In this document: piece by piece, positions 44,441-55,340 of the stretch
Layout: each line of letters begins with the position of its first letter
Position numbering within the stretch: position 1 is the stretch's first letter
Assembly: GCA_007922305.1 (NCBI GenBank)
Contig: ML677472.1
Coordinates: 997,814 to 1,061,813, forward strand
From: Dermatemys mawii
Taxonomy: Eukaryota; Chordata; Testudines; Dermatemydidae
Direction: 5' to 3'
Length of the DNA stretch: 64,000 nucleotides
Made by a program: the position numbers and the translations under genes
Notes under the pieces: generated by a model
Told to the model about the DNA's origin: nothing
Database searches by the model: none
The model's input: only the letters and a program-made list of their open reading frames with translations

Positions 44441-45575
44441 AAAGACCTCAAGACTTCTGGAATATGCTGCTCAAACATTTAACTTTTGAATCTACTGCCT
44501 GTCTCTCCCGTCTCACATTTATCTCCAGATTTTTTCTCGTTGTCCAGATCTATTCCATCCCCAACAATCTTGTATTCATTGAATTTTTTGTTTAAACTTT
44601 GCACTTTTAGAGAGAGGTAAAGGATTGACTCTGTGTACACATATTTGCAGAGGGACAGTATGATTGAGGTCTGTTATTTCTCACCTCGATATATTATTTA
44701 TTTATTTACTTTAAAACATTTTTGCTGTTAACAAGTATGCTATCTCTGGAGACACAAATCCACAGTTTGAGAACTGCAAAACTAAGCATCTCTAATGGTA
44801 TTTTCTAGACTGAGCACTGAGTCCCATTGAGTAGACAGAAATATTAACCTAAATAATCTATACAGAAGCCCCTGAAAATGCATAAAATTGGACCCCTAAT
44901 CCATGAACTATTGGAACTCATTTCCAAACTTTTTCTTAAATATTACATGAATATATTATGTCATATTATAGAATTCAAATGTATAATCCCTATTCCATGA
45001 TGAGATATCTTTGAGCTATAGTGTATTTTAACTAAAACCATTTTTAGACAGGTTTTTCCTCAAAAAGCATTTTATCAAAAAAAATCCAATTTAAATAAAA
45101 AAATCAGATTTTTTATTTTTTTTAAAAAAAATCACAGATTGCTATCCACCTTGGTTCCTGTACTATGAGGTTTACAATTTCCCTTGTGGAAAATATTCCA
45201 CAGTCTATTAGATCTCACAGTTAGCTAATATTTGCCGATATGCAGCCTGAAATATTCCTTTCTTGAATTTCATTTCACGACTCTTAGCTTTATCCCCTTG
45301 CCCTAACTTATTACTCTCAGGAAAGACCTTACTTGAAAATCCCATTGGTGGGCCATCTGCCTCAGTAGCCAGATGTTTGTCAGTGGACTAAGCTAACTCT
45401 CTTCACTGCTTTTTGAATTCCTTGGTGCTGTGAGAGTATCAGCCACTATACTGAGGACAGCTTCTGTTTGTTTGTCGAGACATTTTGTAGATATAATGGC
45501 ATCCACTATTTGGCCATTTAGAGAGAGTCTCTCTCTTTCTCTCTGTCTCTCTCTCCTTCAGGCACTGCAGCCAAA

Positions 45576-45695
45576 TAGACATAATGGTGGTAATATTATG
45601 TGTACTGTGGTAGTGCCTAGAAGCCCCAGTCATGGACCAAGATCCCATTATGCTAGGCACTGTGTAGACACAGAACAAAAATATTATCCTGTTGG
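45576..45695 (+). repeat. Interspersed repeat, second copy
   Basis: GTACTGTGGTAGTGCCTAGA, AGCCCCAGTCATGGACC and GCTAGGCACTGTGTAGACAC match the family at 41935. A (TC)n tract precedes it at about 45526-45556. Confidence 0.6.
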
Positions 45696-45769
45696 AGCTC
45701 TTGCTTTTTTTAACGAATCTGAATTTCGGCATCAGAGTGTCTTTCTCCAGATCATCTTAGTGCATTAGA

Positions 45770-46310
45770 GCTTGTCTACATGGGGAAAGCTGGTACACAG
45801 CAGCTCTTCTACACTAACTGCCTACATGGACACGCTTACTGAACATGGAGAGTAACCTTGTGCACATTAGTTTAATGCTCTTCGGATGTGTACTAAGCCA
45901 AACTGCCTGATGGCACACTTGGGATACGTATACACAGGGATAAAAAAGCCTCAGATGGCCTGGGTCAGCTGACTTGAGTTCATGAGACTCAGGCTTTGGG
46001 GCTGAAAAACTGCTTTGTAGATGTTTGGGCCTGGGCTGGAGTCCAAGGTCTGGGCCTCTGAGAGGGAGAAGATCCTAGAGCCTGGGTATCTACACAGCAA
46101 TTTTTAGCCCCACAGCCCAAGGTCCCTAGCCCAAGTCAGCTGACCTGAGCCAACTGAGTTATGCTGTGGGTATTTTATCCCTGGGTAGACATACGTTTAG
46201 TGCTCAGTAAGAATGTCCAAATGGTGAGTTAGTGCAGAGTAGCTAGTGCACTTTAAATTCACACCTTAGCTTACTGCACACTAATTTGCTGTGTAGAAAA
46301 GCCATTTAGT
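45770..46310. mobile_element. Two nested Harbinger-type MITEs
   Basis: The outer element starts GAGCTTGTCTACATGGGG and its other half ends near GCTGTGTAGAAAAGCC. An inner element at about 45931-46197 has ends GGGATACGTATACACAGGG and CCCTGGGTAGACATACG. Within it TCAGCTGACTTGAG and CAAGTCAGCTGACC pair as inverted arms. The flanking 3-bp duplications are not certain. Confidence 0.6.
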
Positions 46311-46584
46311 CTGGTAACACTGGCACATTGTTTTTAAACTTTGAACCAAAGTTTAAATTGATTTATTAGCTGCAAAAGCTACCACATTCACAGCATTGGG
46401 AGCTGAAGATCTGTACTGATCTGGTACCTCATGGACAGTGGCTGAGCTAGTGTGACGGCCTCTATCGTGGCTGACATCAGGGACCCAGAACAGAAAGCCA
46501 GCTTAAGCTAAAGTGACGGGTTTCATAGGAGGGGCTATAACAGACTAAGATGCTGTATGGATTGGTTGTAATGGTTGATGTAGC

Positions 46585-46840
46585 TACAGTGCTTAGGGAT
46601 GTAAAAAATCTACACCCCTGAGCGACATAGATATGCTGACCTAACCTCCAATATAGACACAGTTAGAGTAATAGAAGAATGCTTCTGTTACTGTCATTCA
46701 GAGAGACGGAGTTCCTACAGCGACGGAAAACTCCCTTCTCATCACTGTAGGCAGCATCTATGTTATGGAGTTATCCTGGCAGAGCTGCAGTGCTGTAGCC
46801 ATGCTGCTATAGTCCCCATAGTGTAGACTGGCCTCAGTTG
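46585..46840. repeat. MITE-like inverted repeat
   Basis: CTACACCCCTGAGCGACATA, GACCTAACCTCC at left and inverted counterparts around 46740-46825 (GCAGCATCTATG, CCCCATAGTGTAGACTGG). GAATGCTTCTGTTACTGTC sits at the centre. Resembles a Harbinger-type MITE. Confidence 0.5.
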
Positions 46841-47065
46841 TAATGAGTATAAAGGGGAGTCTTAACTAATGACTTGTCTTCACTGCAACAGTTAATTCAA
46901 GTTACTGAACTCACACTAGCTTTGCTCGGGTGAGAGTGACCACACTGCAAAAGAACACTGGAGTTATATGCAGTGTATTTATAGCCATGTTGGTGCCAGG
47001 GTATTAGAGAGACAAGGTGGGTGAGGTAATATATTTTATTAGACCCACTTCTGTTGGTGAGAGAC

Positions 47066-47692
47066 CAGGGCTGCAAGTAGTTATAGGCACTTACCGGTAC
47101 ATGGCTGGGCTGGGGCCAGCTCTGGCCCCGGAAGGGGTGGGACTGGAGGGTCAGAGCCAGCCCTGGCCCACCCTGTATTGGTAAGTGCCTGTTGCTGTTC
47201 CCTTCCCACCCTGCCCCGCCCCCTGCCCTACAGTTGGCTGCAGAGGGGAGCGGGGAAGGGGCAAGAATGTTAAAGTGCTGCCATGGCAGCACTTTAAGGG
47301 TTCTTTGCTGCGGCAGTGCTTTAACATTGCTGCCCCCCCCCCCCCCCCTGCGGGGGGGGGGGGGGGGGCACAGCAAAGTTAAAGCGCTGCCGCAGCAAAG
47401 GCCCCTAAAGCGCTGCTGCAGCAGCAATTGAACGTCCCTGCCCCTTTTGCCTCCCCTGTTGGGGGCCCTGCTGGTACAGACCCTATCAGCAGGGCCACCA
47501 ACTGGGGGTGGAGTCACAGTGCTTTAACGGTGCTTCCCTCACCCAGTCAGCAGCCCTGCTGGTAGCGTCTATACCGGCAGGGCCCCCAAAAGGGGAGGCA
47601 AAAGGGGCAGGGACAGCAGCACTTTAATGTGGGGTGAATACAGGCTGGTACCTGTTCTTACAGTATACCATAACGGCCCATTTTCACCCCTG
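47066..47692. mobile_element. hAT-type non-autonomous element with perfect 8-bp target duplication
   Basis: A 627-bp element with ends CAGGGCTGCAAGTAG and CATTTTCACCCCTG, flanked by TGAGAGAC at 47058-47065 and 47693-47700. The interior repeats a GCACTTTAA / TTAAAG(C/T)GCTGC motif at least six times in both orientations, plus a C16/G17 hairpin. No coding capacity. Confidence 0.9.
47333..47368. repeat. Poly-C / poly-G inverted repeat
   Basis: Sixteen C, then TGC, then seventeen G: a near-perfect hairpin and also a G-quadruplex-prone run. The length is likely to be unreliable in the assembly. Confidence 0.85.
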
Positions 47693-47800
47693 TGAGAGAC
47701 ACATGCTTTTGAGCCAGATAGAATTCTTCTGAAGAAGAGCTCTGTATGGCTCGAAAGTTTGTACAGACTGATTTGATTGGCAGCATGGAGTGACTGGATT

Positions 47801-48890
47801 AGCAGTGATTGAGTTAGTGATGAATTGTATCTCAAGCTGTTGCATTTCTACTGCATCACTAGCTTGAGCATCAGCATCTCTCAAGATTCAGCTCACCACC
47901 ATGATAGGTCAGCTAGCTTCAGTTAAAAGCACCATGATATTTTTGTGTGGATGTCAATTTAGGGGTCACATTCAAGTTATCTGTGCTGTTGTAACCCTTC
48001 TGCCATTCAGAGTTAGCAGAAACAAGTGCAAACAGGGTTCTTAAATATAAACCATGAGCAAAAAACTCACCCTACCCCGCCTAAGTAAGTTGGGCAGTAT
48101 CCTTTTCCTTCAGGTCCTTTAGACACGCAAAAGTCCCTTTAACATGCCGATCCCTTCTCCGCACCCTACTCACAGTTGTCCTGGTTTAGTGCAGTCAAGA
48201 GTTCAGCATCTGCATCTGCATCTGCAGAGTTCACTTCCTACCCTGGGTGGAGGAGGGGTGTAAGAAGACACCATGCTCACTCCACTGTCCAGGCATTCAC
48301 TCATCACTCCTGATTGCCAGCTACCTTGCCAACCGTTTGCTAGGATGTCTGCAGGTCCTACCACTTAACACAGCACTCAATGATTTCAGCTGCTAGTGGG
48401 AGATCTTCACTGCTAGTGCACACTGGGTAGTCCCTTGCATCAGAGACACTATCCCAAAGCATGTTTAATGCTGAATCAATTGTATCAATGATTTCAGCTC
48501 TGTGGAGTGTAAGAAGACTCTCAATTAAGCCTAAGCTAGCTCTTTTATTACACAGCAGAGACAGAAAGGGTCAAATAGTGCCTAAAACCCTTGAGCAGCA
48601 CCCACACCACCAGACACAAGCACCTGTTCCTGCCCTTTCTCCCCTCACTGGCCTTTGGAATCCATGTCCCCTGCCTAGTGAATGCTATTTAGTTGAGGGT
48701 GAGTCCCTCAATCAGAGTATGCCAAGCATAGTTCTGCTGCCTTTGATGCACACACCAAGGACAACAGCCCTTTATTGCCCCAATAACAAGAAAACTGGGG
48801 ATCCAACACCAGCCAGAAGTGATCATTTGGACAAGCAATCCCAGCCTGCTGAGCACCTAGGCAGAGTGGGTGCGCCCATGCAAACAAAGT
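47801..48890. other. FAM131B intron, no recognised feature
   Basis: No gene or clear element end recognised. A short CTGCATCTGCATCTGCA repeat lies near 48208-48226. The 144-codon open frame at 48461-48895 lacks any recognisable domain. Confidence 0.5.
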
Positions 48891-49084
48891 CATAGAATAT
48901 CAGGGTTGTAAGGGACCTCAGGAGGTCATCTAGTCCAACCCCCTGCTCAAAGCAGGACCAATCCCCAAACTAAATCATCCAACAGATTTTTGCCCCATCT
49001 CCCTAAATGGCCCCCTCAACGATTAAACTCACAACCCTGGATTTAGCAGGCCAGTGCTCAAACAACTGAGCTATCCTTCTCCCC
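48891..49084 (-). mobile_element. tRNA-derived SINE with CR1-like tail
   Basis: On the minus strand it starts with a tRNA-like head: GGATAGCTCAGTTGTTTGAGC (A-box region, first 20 bases diagnostic) and GGTTGTGAGTTTAATCG (degenerate B box). It ends with the CR1 3' tail (GGGGATTGGTCCTGC, GATGACCTCCTGAGGTCCC, ATATTCTATG). This is the turtle CR1-mobilised SINE design. Not a functional tRNA gene: there is no cloverleaf and the tail is fused. Confidence 0.85.
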
Positions 49085-49182
49085 TTCAGCTCAGCTCCTG
49101 AAGTGTTCTGCCACAGCTCATCACTAGATAGCACGAGAGAGCTCATTCAGACCCTGTTTACACTGTTTTCAGCCAACCAGGA

Positions 49183-49569
49183 TGAGGGCAATGTAGTCCA
49201 GTGGTTGGAGCAGGCATCAGGCCTAGTGACTGCAACAGGCATCAAGAACCAAGGACTAGGATCAGAGCTGGAGTCAGTAGTGAGAAGCCAAAGTCAAGGG
49301 TCAAACCAGAGGTCAGGAACTGGATACCAGAGTCGAGGGTCAAGCTGTGGAGGCCAGGAACTGGAGCAAGAAGGGTGGCACGTGAGGACAGGACAATACA
49401 GAGGCAAGGCTGGGTGCAAGACAGGGATAGCAGAAACAAGGTAACACAGAAGCATACTGCTGCTGGCTTAAGAGCCAGCCAGCTGCCCCTCCAGCCAATC
49501 AGGTGGCATGGTGAATCAGACAACCTGCTCCTTGGAGATTAGATCTGCTGCAGGTCCTGATTCCAGACA
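49183..49569 (-). repeat. 3' LTR of the Ty3/gypsy element
   Basis: Shares with the right LTR the blocks CAGTGGTTGGAGCAGGCATC, AACCAAGGACTAGGATCAG, GGAGTCAGTAGTGAGAAGC, GGCCAGGAACTGGAGC and the end CTGATTCCAGACA. It differs by many substitutions and indels, so the insertion is old. Confidence 0.8.
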
Positions 49570-49703
49570 ATACTCTCCTCTGGAGGGCACCATCTAGGTC
49601 CTTGGGCCTGGTTTCTAAGAGTAAGCATGGTGAAAGGCACACAGAAGAGCAGGGACACAGAAGTGTTATGTACATTCTCATGAACGTTTGAGATGTACCC
49701 ATT

Positions 49704-52700
49704 CTACTCAATTACAAATTGTAGTTTCCCTTGGACCCAATGAGAGTCTAGAATCTGCTGAAGCACACATTCTTCTTGGTTCTCTACCCCAAAGCCAGGT
49801 GTTAGCTGGTGGGATAGGTCATCATGCCATTTGTAAATTTCCCTGGTGACTTCTAATTGCCTCTGGAGTTCTTGGAGTGCCTGCTGGATGTGGGTTGTGA
49901 GTTTGGTAGCAGTGGGCATTGATGATTCAGATGGGATCTCTGGATAAGCACAAAGATAGAAACCATAGTGAGCAAAGAAGGGAGTCTGCTTGGTGGAGGC
50001 CACTGTAGCATTTCTGTAAGCAAACTCAGCATGAGGGATCAGAGACAGTCAGTAATATTGATGATAGATTTAGGAAGCCGTGTAGTTCAAGGGCCTGACT
50101 GACTTGTTCTGCCTGCCCGTTGGTGCTTGGGCCACTGAAATTAGGGCACTGATACTCAGATGGCATAGAAATTCTCATCAGAAGTAGGGAATAAATTGGG
50201 ATCCTCAGTCAGACATTATCCTGCAGGCATGCAGTGAAGACAAAAGATATTGCTCACAAACAAGCAGACTGTCTCTTGAGCAGAGGGTATCTGCAATGGA
50301 ACAAAATACGCTATCTTGGTTAAGTGGTTGATCACCACAAGAATGATAGTGTGGCTTTGAGAGGGTGGTAATTCCATGATAACATCCATGGCAATGATGG
50401 TCCACAGCCGAGGTGTAGTGAGTAAGGCCTGAAGGAGACCCAGTGGTCTTGAATGAATGGGGGTCTTAGTCTAGGTGCAAAGGTCACAGGACTCTACATA
50501 GGATGCAACAGAGGTACATACAGCAGGCCATCAAGTTCCTGTTAAGGTCTGGTCTTAGTTGTGGTCTAAGGGCTGATAGGTTTGGATGACAAGGTGATTG
50601 CTAGGTAACAGAGTGGATGGAGGATAACAGTTCAGAGGCTACAGTATGAAAAATGACCTTGGAGGGCTTGAGAATCATGGACATAGTTTCCTCACCCAGT
50701 TAGTAGTATTCATCCTTCTGTGACAATGCATCCGCCTTCCCATTCCTTGTCTCCAGCTCGTAGAAGACCACAAACTTGAAACACATCAAGTGAAGGCACC
50801 AAGGTGCCTGTCACTGGTTCAGATGCCTGGCTGTTTTAGGAACTGCAAGTTTGTATTATCCATCAGAACTTGGACCAGGAACTTAGCACCCTCTAGAAGA
50901 TGCCAGTCCATGAGGTAAGATGATATACCCAAGAAATTCAAGGGTGTCCAAGTCAAACTCTCATTTCTCCAGTTTTGCATATAGATGATTCTGGTATTGC
51001 CTTTCAAGAACTATGCACATGCTGGTCACAAAGAGCTGGGTCTTTGGAGAAAATCAGACTATCATCAATGTACATAATGACAAAGTGGTCCATCATATCT
51101 CAGAATACATCAGTAAGCGTTGAAACATTACTGAAGCACGGCATAGGCCAAAGAGGAAGACTAGATATTCATAGTGGCTGTATTGAGCATGAAAGGTGGT
51201 CTTCCACTCATCCCCCATCATGCAAGCGCACCAAATTATAGGCACCACACATCTCTATCTTCATCAAAATACTGGCTACACATAGCAGATTTAAGATCTT
51301 TGGGCAGATGAAACTCTTCCAAATTTTCTTCTGCAAGTACAGGAGGAGAGCCCAAAATCTGGGTTCAGAGAGAGCATATATCTACCAAATGGTATCTTGG
51401 CTATAAGCTAGAGATTGATCAGCCAATTGTAAGTCCAATATGGAGGCAGGATGTCTGCCTTTGCCTTGACAAAAACATCAACAAAGTTACAGTATTTGTA
51501 GGGGATCTTGGCAGTGGCAGGTGGAGTTGAGGGGGCACCAGGGGTCCCGGTGGTTTTGCTGCCTGAGAGTCAGGGTCTGTCAGCATGTGACATGAGCAGC
51601 AGAACATACTGGTCTGGTTCTCAGAACCTGGGGGGCAGGATAGCCAGAAATATCAGGAGTTAATGTGTAGGATCCCCTTTCACCAGTGAATGTGGGGGTC
51701 ATGGGTGGTAAACCAGGGCATATCTAGGGTGATGGGAGCATAAGGGACCTGGACTAATCCAAATTGTAGGATTTCCTGCTGCCCCCTGAGGGTGATAACC
51801 ATTGCTTGCAAGGTCTGGTGGGTTAATGGTCCTAAGGAGAGAAGAGACCCAGCAAGAGTCTCAACCAGATCTGGGTAGTCCTTGCATATGGTGGGAACCA
51901 TATGGGTCTTAACAAAGTTCAAAATATAAAGTTAGCTGAGGCCCACCGAGTCAGCTAGGACCTCTAAGTGAATCTTGGAGCTTACCGGTAGTATAATCAA
52001 TAGAGGTATTCGGAGCTGCATCAGAAACTGGATCGGGGGTCCTGAAGTGCAATTGTGGCCCCATGGGTGCTGGGAATTACCAGAGGGGAGAGAAAACATC
52101 TCTGTCTGGACCCACTCTTCAGGACTGGGGACCTGGCATTCTCCAGCCCTGGTTCCATCTGAGTCTTCACTGGACATGTCAAGGCAAGATGGCCAGGTTC
52201 CCCAGAATATAAGCACCAATGCCAGGCATTAGGCTTCTGCGTCTCAGAATCAGAGAGGTGCGGGTGAACCTGGTTAGCTTGCAGGAGACTGATGCCAGAG
52301 AAGCTCTGCGTGCTTGGGGTGTCATGGGTGGGGTGAATGGCAGTCTCTGGAAAATTGAGGTACACTCACATGGCAGCTCTGTGAGGTGATTATTGATTCT
52401 GATGCACAAGTCAAACTGGATGGAGGCTCCACCCACATAAACTCGTCCTTGATATCCTTGTTTAATCCCAGATGGAAATGGAGGCTCTGTATTGTCTCAT
52501 TCCATCCAGTGCCAGAAGCCAAATGATGAAATTCAGCAGCATACTTGGCAATGGGCCAGCAGCCCTGACATAATGCCTGAAGGGTTGGCTCAGTGGTCTA
52601 CAGCTGGTTAGGGTCATCCACAATAAGAGACGTGGCTTGAATAAATTCCTCTAATTGTTGCGAGAGAGAGGCTGGTCTGTTCCAGAAAATGGGAAGCCCA

Positions 52701-52985
52701 GACAAGGACTCCCAGTCAACCTCACAGGCCTGGTCCACCAGGAATGATCAGGCGCGTAGGAGGAACAGGAGCCAATATTGGTTCAGGAACCCACAAAACT
52801 TGTCCCGATCTCTGTCAAATTTGTCAGGCAGCAGCATCTTTGGCTCCAGGGAGGGTGGAGTAGGAGGAGCCAGCAGAGCAACCTGCTACTGTAGCGCATC
52901 AGTCTCTGATTGCAGGGCAGTCACTTGCACTTGAAAGTTCTGGACAGTGTTCACCAGTTCTACTGGGTCCAGTAGGGTTCATGCT
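49704..52985 (-). pseudogene. Ty3/gypsy gag-pol relic
   Basis: Read on minus. Gag starts near 52983 (MNPTGPSRTGEHC). A CCHC-like knuckle near 52210-52160 reads CLYSGEPGHLALTC, with the second cysteine replaced by serine. A protease-end segment (51690-51660) has the LDMPWFTTHDPHIHW pattern. The reverse transcriptase region around 51110-51040 keeps MYIDDSLIF, the YxDD active site, but in a broken frame. The RNase H/linker is near 50870-50700 (NLQFL, DALSQKDEYY-like). The integrase has zinc-binding-type cysteines near 50500, an LPPSQSHTIILVV segment near 50370, and C-terminal TKQTPFFAHYGF at 49990. It is a multi-copy retrotransposon remnant with no intact protein. Confidence 0.8.
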
Positions 52986-53044
52986 TGCGCTGAGGACCCA
53001 TGGCCCTAATTTTAGGGGCTGCTCAATCTGTCATCCAGCTGGGG

Positions 53045-53448
53045 TGAGGGTGGCCTAGCCTAGTGGTTGGAGTGGGCATCAGAAACCAGGGACTAGGGTC
53101 AGTCTTGGAGTCAGTAGTCAGACGCTGGAGCCAACGGTCAAGCTGTAGTCTGTAGTCTGTAATCAGGAGCCAAAGCCAAGACAGAGGGCAGGAACTGGAG
53201 CACGTAGGACAGCACAGTAATGAGGGGTAAGGCAGGGGCAGCAGGAACAAGTTAACACATGAGCAGGCACAGTGGTGGGCACGAGCACGGAATAGCCAAG
53301 GAGCTGCTGCAGCTGCTGGCTTACGAGCTAGGCTGCTGGCACCTGCAGCTAGTCAGGTTCCATGACTAATCAAGCAGCCTGCTGCAGGCCAGCTGTAATG
53401 ATGAGACTGCCTGGAGACTAGCTCTGCTGCAGGCTCTGAATACAGACA
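53045..53448 (-). repeat. 5' LTR of the Ty3/gypsy element
   Basis: TGAGGGTGGCC at the left edge, then TAGTGGTTGGAGTGGGCATC, GGAGTCAGTAGTCAGACGC and GGAACTGGAGCACG, ending CTGAATACAGACA. It contains a GTCTGTAGTCTGTA short tandem. Homologous to 49183-49569. Confidence 0.8.
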
Positions 53449-53608
53449 ATTGTGAAGACACTTTCTGAGTCTGCTGTACAAAAACAGACCCTGTGGGTCT
53501 CTGTCTTGTCCAGCTCCCAGATTGACTAACACAGCTAGTGTCACTTCACACAGTCTCCTTAAATCCTGGTTTGGACTGAAACAGAATAGACTGCTGATGA
53601 CACTAGAG

Positions 53609-53932
53609 CAGGGTTCCCGAACTTGTTCCGTGGCTTGGCCAGGGTAAGCCCCTGGCTGGCCACAAGATGTTTTGTTTACCCGAGTGGCTGTAGGTTCATC
53701 CTCTCGCAGCTCTCACTGGCCGCAGTTTGCCATTCCCAGCCAATGGGAGCTGTAGGAAGCAGTGGCCTGGCCTGCACTGCTTCCTACAGCTCCCTTTGGC
53801 CAGGAATGATGAACCGCAGCCAGTGGGAGCTGCGAGCAGCGGAACGTAAAGCCACTCGGGTAAAACAAAACATCTTGTGGCCAGCCAGGGGCTTACCCTG
53901 GCCAAGCCATGGAACAAGTTTGGGAGCCCCTG
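53609..53932. mobile_element. Palindromic hAT-type MITE, second copy
   Basis: A 324-bp element with ends CAGGGTTCCCGAACTTG and CAAGTTTGGGAGCCCCTG, flanked by CACTAGAG (53601-53608) and CACTGGAG (53933-53940), 7 of 8 matching. Same family as 43746-44067, with the same near-complete self-complementarity. Confidence 0.9.
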
Positions 53933-54689
53933 CACTGGAGCATCATCTCCATTTCTCTAACAGCCACTCTGATTTCTATGGTGTTTTGTTGCTGAAATCT
54001 TCAGTAAACTTAAATTTTCCACAGCAGCCTGAACTGACTGGAAAAATAATCCCAAAGAATTAAAAACAAAGGAAATTTTCAATACAGAAGAAAAACCTAG
54101 GAAATCACAGGTGCTATAGAAACTGATGTTCGTGGCATAGTATGTAAGTCTCTTCTATCAGTGAGAGGCAGTACTGACCCAGTGCCCCAGCATGGTGGGA
54201 CAAGGTGTTGAGCTTTAGGAAAGGCCACTTTTTGTATGAAATGTAAAACTGAGGTTCTGACAACTTGGGCCATTGTTAAATTAGCATTTTGTTGTAAGAG
54301 TAGGATGATAACTCCAGAGTCAAGGCTAAATTCTAATTTGAGTAACTACATTTCACCTGCTTAAAATTTTCCCAGCAGCTTGAATTGCATATAGTATTAA
54401 TCACTTTCTGTCCAAACTTATCTATGGTGTCCTGTTAAATGGCTGTTTTGTTCCACCCCAGAGACGGCACTGTTTCAAACATAGAGGAAGTGATCCCTAC
54501 ATATAGAGTCTCCATTCCAGTGCTCTGGGAATCCTTTAGGCTGAAAAAGTATTATAGAAATGTGAAATATTATCTTTATTATAATGTTAGACCTGTTTGC
54601 TTTTGACACAGTTTACCATGATGTGGGGTATATGAAGTGATATCTTCATCAAAGACCACCTCCATGTCTGGTACAAATGGGCCACTTAG

Positions 54690-55340
54690 GGTGCAATTCC
54701 ACTCCTACTGTACTCATTATTATTGTTTGTTTATTATTTGTATTGCAGTCCTAGTCAGGAAAGTAGGCACCATTGTTCTAGGCCCTCTACACATGCTGTA
54801 CATATGTGCTTATGATCTTAGCATATAACAAACCAACAAAGGGAAGAGGCAGGTAACAGTGGGAGCAGTCATATTCAGTGTGGTAAGCAGTGGTCATTAA
54901 CACACTAACTGCCTGGCCATCGTCAAGAGTTTTGTAGGCATCACATGAGAGGTGAATTTGAAGGGGGACCATGGACAAAGGAGTCTTTGTGGATGTTTAT
55001 GGGGCATGTTTTCCATGCATAAGGGGCAGAATGGGAAAAAGTATAAAGGTGCCTGAGAAAAAACTGGCATTATTGGCAGTGTGGAGGTGGGAGTCAATGG
55101 CTCAGTAACATATTAGAGTAATATGAAACTAAACCATGAAGGGCCTTAAAGGAAAAGTTACATTGTGTCTGATACAGGGGGAAGGAAGGACAGTGTGGGA
55201 TGAAAACAAAGATGATCTTAGCAACAGTGTTTTGGGTAGACTTGAAGTGTGAATTTGTTGAAGGCAAAAAGGAGAATGTTGCAGTAGTCAAGACGGAAGA
55301 TGATGGGAGCCTGAACTGGAATTTAGCTGTGTGGACTGAA
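54690..55340 (+). repeat. Ancient interspersed repeat, long copy
   Basis: Starts with the family seen at 41935 and 45576 (TATTATTTGTATTGCAGTCC, GTTCTAGGCCCTCTACACATG). It probably extends to a segment with GAAGGGCCTTAAAGG and GTTGCAGTAGTCAAGACGG, motifs common in amniote ancient repeats. Boundaries and class uncertain. Confidence 0.45.

Larger units (their letters stand above)
42070..45153 (-). mobile_element. BED/DUF659-type hAT transposon with perfect 8-bp target duplication
   Basis: A 3.08-kb element with ends CGGGGTGGATTTGATTT and, read inward from the right, CAAGGTGGATAGCAATC. It is flanked by GTTCCTGT at 42062-42069 and 45154-45161. Both ends have AT-rich subterminal repeats (TTTAAAT, GATTTAAATCATGATTTAAA). 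It encodes a BED-finger/DUF659 transposase relic on minus and carries two nested MITEs (42590-42798, 43746-44067). Confidence 0.92.
46983..47800. mobile_element. Penelope-like fragment split by a hAT element
   Basis: Left part 46983-47065 (TAGCCATGTTGGTGCCAGGG, GACAAGGTGGGTGAGGTAAT, CTTCTGTTGGTGAGAGAC). Right part 47693-47800 (GAGAGACACATGCTTTTGAG, CTGAAGAAGAGCTCTGTATG). These join into the standard reptile Penelope-like end if the hAT element between is removed. Confidence 0.75.
49183..53448 (-). mobile_element. Ty3/gypsy LTR retrotransposon, degenerate, both LTRs present
   Basis: A 4.27-kb element, minus orientation, bounded by two similar LTRs (49183-49569 and 53045-53448). Between them the order gag, protease, reverse transcriptase, RNase H, integrase is kept from right to left, with many stops and frameshifts. 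The LTRs have TG..CA type ends. No matching 5-bp flank was found (CAGGA versus ATTGT). The polyprotein resembles the Sushi-like Ty3 group of vertebrates. Confidence 0.85.

Noticed and set aside
48891..49084. A tRNA gene
   Set aside because: The tRNA-like A and B box region belongs to a SINE with a CR1 tail. The B box is degenerate and no cloverleaf is formed.
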